Shown here piece by piece: positions 52,216-63,234 of a DNA stretch of 64,000 nt. Made by a program: the position numbers and the translations under genes. The number at the start of each line of letters is the position of its first letter. The stretch's first letter is position 1. The DNA comes from Brienomyrus brachyistius. Its lineage: Eukaryota; Chordata; Actinopteri; Osteoglossiformes; Mormyridae. Where the stretch lies: NCBI RefSeq assembly GCF_023856365.1, contig NC_064555.1:21386754-21450753 (forward strand). Reading direction: 5' to 3'. The notes beneath the pieces are model-generated. The model saw nothing but the letters and a program-made list of their open reading frames with translations, had not been told where the DNA came from and did not search any database.

Positions 52216-54848
52216 AAGGTGAAACGAGGATCAGAGCAGGGGCCTAGGGTGGCGTCATTTATTCATGCATGTAGATTAACATCTTTTTCAATTACGTGTC
52301 CTGGGAAACCTCAGAGGGTCAGGAGTCAAGCTGGTGCATTTACAAGGAACGCTTTGGCGGCACCGACGGGGCACGAGGGGACCCAGTGTCACTTCTGAAG
52401 CTTTTGTTTTTCGGTTATGGGTCCTGCTTTTGTGGTACGTTATCCTGGACTAGCGATCTGGAGACTGTTGATAAGTTTAAGTCCCAACTTACCCACAAGG
52501 TGTCATAGGCATGTCCCTGGTTTTATCTGCCTGTGGGTCACAGCGTAGAGGCTCCTCTTCCCGTGTTGGTCACTGGCTGTGCAGCTGACTGCTGCAGTTG
52601 GTGGTATGAGCCTGCAAGTGTTTTGGGCCCCCCTTGGTTTGGGAGGTGCCAAAGTGTCCTTAGGAGGTGGGGGTTGTATGTATGATTTGATTTACCGTAC
52701 TGGCATTCTGCATCCCAGCTCTCAAAGTTGCTTGCAAATTAATTTCATGTCCACCAGGTGCGCGAGGTAGATCTTCCCCGGTGCGTGTGGAAGCCCGCTA
52801 ATTGGATTGGACCTCGGAGGCTCCTTCTAAAGGCCCCTTTCACTGAAAGGCCTCCCCTGCCCTGGTGTTGCCAGGAGAGCAGGCCCACTCCCATGCTTCT
52901 CTTTCCAGCATCTGTACCCATTTGATTAGGTTGTATTTAGGGGTATCAGGTGGGGGAGGAGTGAATTGGGCGGTTCGGGCACCTAATCAAGGTGGCCACT
53001 TCCATCAGCCGAGGGCTTGTCTGAGACGGTGCGATGCACCATGGGAAAACTGCGTAAGGGCAACAGAACCGAGAATGTCTCGTATATCGGAAGCCAGTCA
53101 TGGTAAATTAGTTTTGATGATTAATTCACAGATGAGAATTAGTGAGAAGTTAAGTCGCACAATAACAGCTGCATCAGTATTTGCATGTTTCACCATCTAT
53201 GTTAAAAGAAAAGAATTTTACATATTGTGGATTTCTAGTATTGGTGTGTGTGTAAAATCTGGATTTTATACATGATTCTATATGTCCATCTGTAGCATGC
53301 TCTACCAGCTGAACAAAAACCATCGGTTCTCATTAATTAAGCTAAACCACGGATCTTATTCGTACCCATGCCTTGATTGTTAATTACGATGTGGCTAATT
53401 TATTAATCGTCATTCGCAGCCTATCAGAACAGTATGCTCGGTCTGGCACCCTTGGGCACAGGCCGAAAGACGAAAGAGGGGTGGTGAATTTGCACATTTC
53501 ACACGGCTCTCGGGAAAAACGGCTGCGCTCAGATTTGGAAAAGAACAGAGGTTCTGACCCAGCCCAGACGGGCATGTTTGAGCATCCATGGCTTGGTGCC
53601 ACATATACTGAGGGCCTGTTAGGGATGCGAGTATCCGGTCATGGCCGGGTCCACCGATGGGGACACAGGGCCGCATGCTGCTTGGCCTCTGTGAAGCAGG
53701 ACACTGCAGAGTGAGCGTGTTGCGTTTTGCTGGGCTCTGTGGATGGCCGGATTGGACTTTGACGAATGATTGGCCACTTCATAAACTGATAAATATTCAC
53801 AGCTTCAGTACATGGCCGGCTGCTTATGATTCTGATAAAGCACTCTGCTGTGGGGCCAGTGCAGCACACGCATACAGTTCACCTGCTGAGTGCAACCACA
53901 CACACAAACACACGCACACACACACATTACTATGCAAATGAATACTAAGAGTGGAAAGGTGGGAGGTGGTGTGCTTGATGATATCGCTACAGGAGCGCGG
54001 TTGTTGTGGCATGGCACAGGGGCGCCTCGTGGTGATGGGATGGGGGGGGGGGCTGCCTACAGGGCTGCAGTCAAACGCGAACAGCGACTGCAGCTGTGGT
54101 GGCACGGATCGAAATGGGTCCGTTTCAGGGGCCAGGGACATCTGGCAGCATGGGCCCCCCACAGATGGCCTGCTTTGTAGAAGGACGCCGACCCTGTGCT
54201 TTCCCCTGCGCGGGCCACTGCGGTTCTGAAACCATCCCCCGAATCACTGTGTGGCAGATGCCAAGATCTCTGTCCGACGCTGCTTCCTGTGGTGAAAACC
54301 ATCATCAGCGGTGCTGATCATGCCTGCTAGTCGTGCACTAGGTTAAAGGTCAGTGGTGGCGTAAATACGAAGATGCTTCTTTAGGTTCCTTTGTGGGCTG
54401 TTTAATGAACATTATATGCAGATATCAGCTTCATAGAACTCGGTGACCGTTGGATTTGTTATAATCAGCGTTAGTCACTGTCATATCCCTCTCTTTCCCA
54501 ATTTCGTTTGATTTACAAACGGAAATTCGATATTTACTGTGGTTCTTTTCAGCCTTTCTGGGTATTTATGCACATTTCGCGTTACGTTTCGGGGCAGATA
54601 TGTGCGGAGAGGCTGTATATTTTAAAAGTGCCGAAGCCTCCTGTCAGGAAGCCTTGCTTTTGCAGACCTGTCCAGGCCGTTATCTCTCTCTCCTGTTTCG
54701 AGAGACTCATGCTGTAACCCTGCGTTGAGTCGCTGAGCCTCTTCCTCAAACTGTGACACCCCTGAGCCATCAGTGTCCCTTACCCACAGTTTGTGGGCTT
54801 CCCGTCTCTCAAGCCCTCTGCTCTGGGGTATCTGCGCTCTGTAAGGAG

Positions 54849-55126
54849 TAATAGTGTAATGGTACACGTATTCGTATTGAATTTATGGTACGGGTCTTTC
54901 GGTTTGGTACGCACATTACTCTTAAATAAATTTTAGCTTTTATTAGTGGGTTGCAGCAGTATTGACACAGACTTCTTATTTAAGAAAGACAGTCATGCTT
55001 TGTTCAGTAAACCACTGTTTAATAAAGAGAAAAAGAAGTTTCTTTTACCCCTGAAAAGTACCTAGCGGTAACTTTAAAACCGAGGTACGTACTGAGCTGT
55101 AATTTTTGTGTACCGTTACACCCCTA
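54849..55126. mobile_element. Non-autonomous hAT-type element
   Basis: The left end taatagtgtaatggtacac and the right end gtgtaccgttacaccccta are inverted repeats (about 15 of 19 matching). The flanks are gtaaggag (54841-54848) and gtaaggga (55127-55134), a diverged 8-bp target duplication as expected for hAT elements. Terminal sequence agrees with the fish hAT-type TGTAACGGTACAC terminus. The 278-bp interior has no transposase. Confidence 0.8.
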
Positions 55127-56780
55127 GTAAGGGAAGGGTGTATTCCTGGCCACACTGTACTGGCAGATCGGGGGTGCGGCTCGCTAATTCGGGCGTATGT
55201 CACCAGTAACACTGAGATGGATCAATAAGAGTGGAGTTTGGAGAGGCTTAGCATAATCCACCAAGCAGCTGAGCACCTCCTATATCTTCTCCAGCCCTAT
55301 TAACTGTCCCTGATTCCTGCCAGAGGAGCGAGCTCCCGCGTAGGGTGGCTCTGCACTCAAGCCCCACATCGCACCTCTGTTATCCCCCTGTTTAGGATAA
55401 TTGCTTATGCTTTGCCATTAATTGCTCTAAGTTATTCTGACAGACACTGAGCAGCCTGTATGGTATAGGAGGGTAGAGGAGGGTAGCACTGTTTTGTTCC
55501 CCAAAATCAGAGGTCAGCAGTGTGACAGTTTCAGTTATCTGCTGCAATAACTGCATCCCCATCCCTACCTGCATGGCCCCCGCCTGCCCTGGCCTAGCAG
55601 GTCACCCCCCCCCCCTTTCAGCAGCGTAAGGCTGTTATTGCTGCATCTGTCACAGCGCTAATGGAGCGTGGTGCTGGAGCATGACATTTAAATGATACTG
55701 GGAAAATGTCAGGGGCTGTCCGTCTCTGAATCCCTCGCTGGCCGTGCTCCGCTCTCTCTTACGTGGGACACTCTAGCACACATCCTGTCCCCCCCATTCA
55801 CGCATTCACACAGGCTCGAGCCGGGCCGTGGCAAGCTCCAGTGGGGGCGTTCCTGTCGAGTGAAACATTTAGTGGTCTGATAACGGCAGGCTGACACCAC
55901 CCCACAGGAGTCGCCGGCAGAAAGTTCCGAAGGTGTGACACGTGAGGATGGAGCATCGCAGGTGGGAGGTGCAGCTCCACATTGCGGGCTGGTGCCATAA
56001 GTAATGTGCACGGTCCTGCTCTGGGGCGGGGGGACACGCCATGTGCCCTCTGCTCGTTATGCTACTCTCCCAGCACCTAACTCGAATCTCACGGCACTAG
56101 CACTCCCACTGCTGAGCCGAGCGTCCGGAACTTTCTCCGCCTGCAAATGAAAGCCGGTAGAAAGCCGGAGCGGCCGACAGATCTACTTGCCGTGTCCTTT
56201 TGAGGTGCGAGGGACTCTATTTTAAGGCGTACACAGCCAAATCCTCCTGACTCCCCCGACTCCCCTTTCTTTTTCTCCATTTTCGCCCTGCTGATTTTAG
56301 TGTCACGCCAACGTGTCGTTCCTCCCTTAATTGGCGGTCACTTTAATGACAGAACCGTTCGTGCTTATTGGACTTTGGAATGAATAGGGCTGTTCTGTCT
56401 TTCTTGGAAGCAACTCTTTTAAAAATAAATGTGGCGGAATTTCATTAATTCCTTGGAAGCAGTCAGGTTGGGTGCCAGAGGGTGGAATTTAAAAAATGTC
56501 TCATTGGGGTTGAGAAGCGGAGTGCTGAAATAGTGAACGGGATGGAACTTTCCGGCATTGCTGCACCTTGGCCATGTGCTCGTTCTGGTATCAGTATTCA
56601 GCTGGAGAGCTAATGACTTTCTGTAGCCACATCTCTTTGCCGTGATACTCTGGTAGGAGCACATTGATCTGGGCCCCTCTCGTACTTGTACACACCCAGC
56701 CTGTCTCACATTTCACAGTCACCGCAGCAGACTGTACTCATTCCTGCAGCTGGTTATGAAACGGGCACGTTTTTATTTGA

Positions 56781-57036
56781 GGGGCGGCACAGTGGGCTCA
56801 CGCCTCCAGCGTCGTGGACTTGATCCCTGCACCCCGGTCTGCGCGTGTGGAGCTGGTTTGCTCCCTCTGCGATTGTGACTTTTCTGTGTCGTTTCCCCTC
56901 CACAGCCCTAAAGCAGTGAATCAGGTGTCTCTGAAAGTCACCGCTGTTGTGAACGCTGCCTGTGTGTCCGTGCTTTGATGGGCCGCCCTTCATCTTGTGC
57001 CCTGTCCTTGCTGAGATCACGTATGGAAAATGGATG
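56781..57036 (+). repeat. tRNA-derived SINE copy
   Basis: Begins ggggcggcacagtgggctca, contains a degenerate B-box (gacttgatccc) and body motifs (tgcgcgtgtggagctggttt, tgatgggccgcccttcatc), and ends ggaaaatggatg. It is diverged by many substitutions. Confidence 0.75.
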
Positions 57037-57650
57037 CGCTTGCAAATTCTTCAATAGTACAGTTACCTCCAATAATATTGTAGTCAAAGTAAAAATTTCA
57101 TAGGTGGCCTCAGTGCTCTTAAAGGGATTGGTGTGTGTGGTGCTTATTCAGGGCATAATGAATGGACGCCGGTCCGACACTAGCACACGTATTCACATGC
57201 ATGCCGGCTGTCCGTTAGCCTGCGTGAAATGCCCACCTGTGTCAGACTCTTTGCCGCCAGCCCCTCTGTGCCAGTGATTGACGGTCTTGGAGTACAGAGC
57301 TGTTTTTGGGCGCTTGCCGTAGCGGCATCCCGACATGAACCCCGGGCATGGTCACCCTGGGGACAGTGTCACTGAGATGGCGCACAGCCTCACAGCTGGG
57401 CCTCTCGCACGTGTGCACACACACCGCATCCTGATCGGCCGAGTCTCTGCTCATCAGGCAGAAGGTTGTGCAGAAGCACAGCTGGCTCCGTGCTCATGTC
57501 CACCTTCCTTTCCGGCTGCACGTTCTGCACCAGCGTCTCACTTCAGGACGTCATTTAACTGACACACACACACACACTAACACTCCTTTTATCCATAATA
57601 ACAATAATAGGGTGTTATTAGCTTACAGATAATGTGAAAGTCGTTTCCAC

Positions 57651-57840
57651 CAAGGCGGCGTGTGGCTCAGTGGATTAGGATGCTATGCTCATTATTGGAA
57701 GGTTGCTGTTTCACATCTAAGAGTTATTTCACCGTCGGGCCCCTCAGCAAGGCCCTTAACCCACAATCACTCCCGGCACCGGCTGACCCTGAGCTTTCAA
57801 TGGATACAATCGTCTGCTAAATAAGTAAAATGTAAATGTA
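57651..57840 (+). repeat. SINE copy of a second family
   Basis: Has an A-box match (tggctcagtgg), then gcccctcagcaaggccctta, accggctgaccctgagc and the characteristic ending tctgctaaataagtaaaatg. It differs in body from the other copies in this window. Followed by an AT-rich (TATA)n-like stretch to about 57905. Confidence 0.8.
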
Positions 57841-59370
57841 CCCCACTTGGCTTTTATTTTTATATATAAATATATAAATATATATATAAATAAATATTAA
57901 ATATACCCGCGCATAAATGTGTGTGCATATAATAGATATTTTCCCAGCTCCCAAGAAAGACTGGCTGCTAGCTGGCAATCTGTCAGGCTCTTTGCAGCCG
58001 CGCTGACACAGCCGCTGTTCCTCAGCTTAAAATAGCTCCTGCTGCCCCCCTCACTGAGCAGTGCCGGGTATAAATAGCTCTACTTTGCAATGCGCTGGGG
58101 AAATAAATTATATTCCAGGCAGCTGTTCAAATACCTGCAGCATGCCGTGATGTATTTTTCGAGGAACTGGCGTCAGGAGTGAATTAGCTCTGTTTATGTT
58201 CTCTTTGGAAAATGGCTTCCCTTGATGTGCAAATGTCTAATTACCACGGTAACCATATTGTCCTCACCATGCATGCATGCTTTATTTTTTTTAAACATCT
58301 GCTCTGTGTCCTTAATGATAACACTGATAATGCTGATACTAATAATACTAGTAATAATAATGATGATAATGTGTATCAGCGAAATATGCTTCAGCAGCCA
58401 TTTCTAAAATGACCTTGGGCAATTGTTAGATTTTGAGACGAGGCAGTGCTTTGTAAAAAGTGCTTTTTAGTTCTGAGAAGGAAGAAGTATGTACAGTTGG
58501 GTGCATATTTTGGAAACTAAAAATTGTCTGTCTCCTGCAATCTGGTCTTTTCATAGATATTGTGCTGCCACAATAGATTAGTAAAACTGATGCATTGCCA
58601 TGGAATAAATAGGCAGTCATTGCTTAGTGAGACTTAAATAAACACACGTGCCCTGCCATCACTCCACTGCCTCGTGTAGCCATGGAGAAAATGACAAATG
58701 AGCCACCTGACTTGCTGCGAGGGCTTTCCAGCCAACCGTAAGCAGCGAGCAGGTGGGAGCTGCGCTGATCGTCGGGGAGCCTCGTGGCATTGGCCCCCTG
58801 GCCGCTGGGAAACGAATGCTGTCCGTAAACACAGGAGCTGCCTCTTCATAAACACATCTTTCTGTTAATAGTTCATCAGCGTTAGCAGATATGTGTCGTC
58901 CGTTTTGTACGCCATGTGAAATTGTGCAATTTTACTGTCATCTGACATGGTAAACCAAAAATCAAAACCGTATTTATTATTTATTTATTTTAATTCTTTA
59001 TTGAGCTGTATTTATATCCTGATCTTATTAACTGATCTTGCAGTAAGCCATTGCATCATTTTTGGATGTTAGTCCATCCCTGCACATTAATGGAGATTAC
59101 AAACATAGTCAGGCTGACCCCTTGTTCATATTTACTTGACAGATTTCGTAAAGACTGTACTGCCAGGTCAGGTGATGTTTGCGCCGAGTGTGGAGAGCGA
59201 GACACTGTCCTTGCGTGGCAGGTTAGATCTACAACCTCGAGATGTACTGAATGCTTGTTTCCCAGAAATGACATAGTGACAAGTGCCTCAGAAGTGGTCT
59301 TCACTGACTAAGTACCTTCTGATATGTTCAGACCCATTTCTCGTCCTGGTTGCTGGAGACGATGGAGCGC

Positions 59371-59373
<3 letters not shown>

Positions 59374-59425
<52 letters not shown>
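59374..59425. repeat. (TG)n microsatellite
   Basis: About 26 uninterrupted TG units. Confidence 0.97.
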
Positions 59426-59426
<1 letters not shown>

Positions 59427-60099
59427 TTCTTAGCCCTTAAAATCTGACTTAGCCCAGCTCTCTTTAGGCGGACTTTCTAACAGTACAGTAGTAACATAAA
59501 AAGCATCCGGGTATCTTAGAGGTTGTGTCTGCTGAGCTACAGAAGCTGCTCGAGGGGAGTCTGTCCCGGGGCCAGGGGAAGGCAGCCGGGGGACATGTCC
59601 ATGCTACAGAAATTTCCATGCACACCTCCACTCATGTCTACACATGTCCTCCTAAATCTCCCTCTGCGCTGCTCCTTCTTCCAGCACCTGTGCCAGTTTT
59701 TGATCACATTTCCTCCACAAGAGAATGAATGCTGGGTTCTACTTGAGCACCCGGTTGTTTTTTCGGAAACACTCTGCATGTAAAATGCTGCATAAAGGCT
59801 GGGTGTTAAAGCTGGCATTAAGCGTATCTAATAGGATCACGGTTTGTGGGATCCCAGCCTCTTTACCTTCTCGTTTTGCTTGCCTCGCAGGGTTGCACCC
59901 CTGTTTTTGACAGGGCTGATTTTTAACAATGTCTTGAGGGTGGCCTAAGGGCTCACTTGGGCGGCTGGGCCCAGTGGGGCTACCAGGATGCTTCAGGGTC
60001 TGCAGAGGAGGCTCCCACACCTCCCTAGGGAGGCCAGGCCAACAGTCAGCTCATGATGATTGTTTCCCCATGACCTTTTGCCCCCCGGCTGAAATGTGG

Positions 60100-60510
60100 A
60101 CATGCCAGTTTCGTCGGGCCGCTCGGGGGCATGGCGCTCTGCCATGGGACGATCAGACCATGGCGCAGACTCTAACAGAAGCTTGCTGTTTCCCTGCGGA
60201 GAGACTCGCCCACTCGCATCCGGTGAACACAGTCGCAGTGCACGTGTGTGGAATCTCAAACGCAGCCAATGATTGTGAGGAAAACATCCAACGTGCATGC
60301 AAACGGCACCGAGCAGTGAAATGCACGCGCTGGGGCAGATTATCATGGTGCAGGTCCTCTGCTTCCCATTCCGCCCGGGTGCCTCCAGGAAGCTCATGCA
60401 ATCCCGGCCCGACAGAGCCGCATTGTCATCACCCTGCCGACCCGAACCTTCGTTATGTATTGGCATCTTATATCAGCGAGCAGAGCCTCGCGACTCGATC
60501 ACCGTAATTA
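60100..60510. promoter_or_regulatory. CpG-rich patch
   Basis: I count about 33 CpG dinucleotides in roughly 440 bases, well above the neighbouring intron. It overlaps a 177-codon open frame that looks like a by-product of GC richness. Possible roles are an enhancer or internal promoter; nothing in the sequence shows transcription. Confidence 0.35.
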
Positions 60511-61589
60511 AACCAGTGAGTGATATCTGTCTTATTTACTGCGTCTAAGACACCCTGGGATAGAAGCAGAAATCAGCCAGGAGTTTGTTTACACGATTGT
60601 GCGTAAAAAGACGTTATTCTGAAGGGAGCTGGGTACTGGAATACATGATCGGTAATCGGTCAGGCGATTGCACGAGCAAGATGACTTGACTACTGATGGG
60701 CCAACGCACTGCGTCTGTGACAGTGTGCCTGCCTGCGACACTGCACCTCAAACCCGAGTCAAACTATGCGTCGCTCACAGGGTCACGAGTCTGTGGCTGA
60801 CATGCTGCCTAAAGGCACTATGTTAGCGTGTGCCCTGATTGTGGAAAAGGCTCTGTCGCTATAGACAGGATTTAGCTTTGGTTCCCTTTCTTTACGTGCC
60901 TGTTGCGCATATTAACAATTAGTATAATAACGTGGACTTCAAAGGAACTGGAAAGGCTGCACAGCTATTAATGATGAAATCTCCTCAGAGAAGCTAACAG
61001 GAAACGCAAACGTGGAGCAGGCTGAGCAGTGTCTTCTGCGATTTAGCTTTTTGAAGATGCCTGATGTTCTCATGTTAATTGGACCTGCTTTTTCCCCCCA
61101 CTTTTCTCTGAGGCTCCTACCTTTCTGATGTTTGTATCATGGATGCATTTATGCTCCAGTCAACCAAATGCTGACAAAGCAGAACTGAGCTTTGAAGGAC
61201 TTTATAGATTATTATTTTGTAATAATGACCGCTGACATGTCGGACGTAATTCTAATGTTAATTGCCCTCTCTTTGCTTTGATGGCATGTCAGCGTAAAAC
61301 AGACGGTGAGTTGAGTTTGATGGCTGTCATGGTCTGACCCGAGTCCCTCATCCAGCTTAAAGCAAAGAAGGGAAGCCTGTGTTACTGGAATGGCGGAATC
61401 TCCGGAATCGCTCACAGCAACTCTGCCGTTCGCCATTAATAATACAACTATGAGCATTTTCAAAATTAGCTGGCATACTAGTTAACAATGACGGCTGGCA
61501 AACTTCACAAGTCATTAAGGTGCTTGATTGGAACTCCTGTGGGATGGAGTGGGGGGAGGGGGTGGGCTGTGGAACCCCCAGGTTTGTGT

Positions 61590-61801
61590 GTGTGTGAAGC
61601 TTGTGCTGCAGTGTTCATGTGGGTCTCCTTTGTTTGCTGGTTCCCTCCCACATCCTAAAGACATGTGAGATGTTTGTATTGGTGCATTTAAGTTGCCCAC
61701 AGTGTCAGTGTGCCCTTCAGTGGAGTGGCATTCATGGATGTTTCGCTGGAGGGTTAAAGGGAGGGATCGGCAGATTGACAGACAGACAGACAGACAGACA
61801 G
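61590..61801 (+). repeat. SINE body with (GACA)n
   Basis: Body motifs (ttcatgtgggtctcctttg, cccacatcctaaagacatg, gtgcccttcagtggagtggc) follow the common fish SINE, then a run of six GACA units at about 61775-61801 replaces the usual tail. Confidence 0.68.
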
Positions 61802-62109
61802 AACACACACTTGAACTCAGAAAGATGAGAGGCTGGTTCTCTAGGGTCTCATGTCATTATTCCTGATTGATATATATGCTAGTATTTTATGTGTATATTA
61901 ACTTTATCCTGCAAAAAGTCGAATGGTTCCGTAAATCGGAGATGCCAAGGTACACACATGTACTTCTAGACACAAAGTGAACTTTCAGCCTGTTGTTTTC
62001 ATGTTGACGGAAATATGTCAGTTTTATTTTGTCTCTGCTTTCCGTGCCCGGAGCCTCCGGCAGCGGGGAGCCTGTTAAACGTGACTGGGGCCCAGGCCCG
62101 CCTAGCGAG

Positions 62110-62237
62110 GAGGCTCTCACCAGGCGGAGGCTCTCACCAGGCGGAGGCTCTCACCAGGCGGAGGCTCTCACCAGGCGGAGGCTCTCACCAGGCGGAGGCT
62201 CTCACCAGGCGGAGGCTCTCACCAGGCGGAGGCTCTT
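62110..62237. repeat. 17-bp tandem array
   Basis: Seven identical copies of GAGGCTCTCACCAGGCG plus a ninth-base partial, with no spacers. The period is not a multiple of three, so it reads open in all three frames; this explains the overlapping open frames at 62015-62283. The identity of copies suggests recent expansion. It lies about 0.85 kb upstream of the trappc9 exon at 63092. Confidence 0.97.
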
Positions 62238-63091
62238 GGGGCGTGTAACAGACCCTTCCTCTGCGGGGCTTCCCAATTTCTAATGGTGCCCTCTTCTTAC
62301 CGTGCCGCAGCCGGCCAGAGAGAAGGTGGCATTGCCAGGGCCAGTCCCGCACTGCTCACCCCCCACATCCTCGACCACCTCATACCCCCCAACCCGCCTC
62401 ATGCCTCCCAGCTAGCTCTAACTGCCTGCCCCACCTTACACCCACCAGCTCACTCAGACCCCCCACCCTGTCTCACCCCCCCCACTCTTTTCCAGTGGAT
62501 TAATTGCCATAACATGCTGTACCACACAAGAGGAACACGCACAACAATGTCAGGTCACAAGGGGTCGGAACATGTGTCCAGTACATCCTGCAAAATGGTT
62601 GGAGGATGGAAATGGTTTCCATGCTCAGAAGCTGACCCCTCTCCCAGTGTCAGTGGGTTTCACGGCTGCGCCTACAGCTCACTCATCAGTCCATGGGGAG
62701 GGGGCAGGGCATTGCTTGACGTTTCAGCAGTGGGGCGTGTCAGAGTACTGCTTGTCACGTACAGCATCTCTGCAGCGTGCCTTCTGGCTGTCATCAGGAA
62801 GGTGATAAAGTCCCTCTTAGAGCCTGTGACTAATGAATGAGATCTGGTGCGGGACTGCAGCCGAAAACAGCCTGTTTCCTTCAGCGGTGGCCACAGGGGG
62901 GCCACGGTGTGGGGATGTGTATGGGGCCCTGGCAGGGGGCTGCATTCCTACCTGCCGTCTAGTGTGCTGAGTGTAATGACTGCGGTGTGAATACCGCCGT
63001 GGTCGTGCACATGCCAGCCCTCTGTCCTGAGGGTTATTTATGTTATTTGTGCTGCTAAGTAGAGACTGATTTTTATCCCTTCTGCCCACAG

Positions 63092-63234
63092 ATGTTGGAG
63101 GCCGTGCTTCACTTCAAGTACTCAGGCGGCCAGGGCCAGGTAGAAGGCTACTACCGGGAGCTGTCGCTGGGTGTGCATGTGGACGTTGAGCCCTCCGTCT
63201 TTTTCACCCGTGTCAGCACCCTGCCGGCCACCAG
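63092..63234 (+). CDS. trappc9: trappc9 exon, eighth and last in window
   Basis: Coding exon of 143 nt starting at a codon boundary. The frame reads [35 protein letters not shown] and [12 protein letters not shown], very close to vertebrate TRAPPC9. The final AG begins a Ser or Arg codon completed in the next exon, outside the window. The first Met is internal, not a start codon: the position is Thr in the mammalian protein as I recall it. The acceptor is tctgcccacag and the donor gtgggt. The frame stays open for a further 110 codons into the intronic minisatellite, so the donor site, not a stop, defines the end. Confidence 0.96.

Noticed and set aside
59974..60507. 177-codon open frame on the + strand
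   Set aside because: It lies in a CpG-rich patch with long open frames on both strands, has no recognisable protein similarity and no convincing splice or start context.
62110..62237. CRISPR-like direct repeats
   Set aside because: The units are contiguous with no spacers and the context is a vertebrate intron.
62283..62840. 185-codon open frame on the + strand
   Set aside because: GC-rich, proline/histidine/serine-biased and without recognisable domains; probably chance.
63092..63094. ATG at the start of the last exon as a translation start
   Set aside because: It follows a splice acceptor directly and aligns with an internal residue of TRAPPC9.
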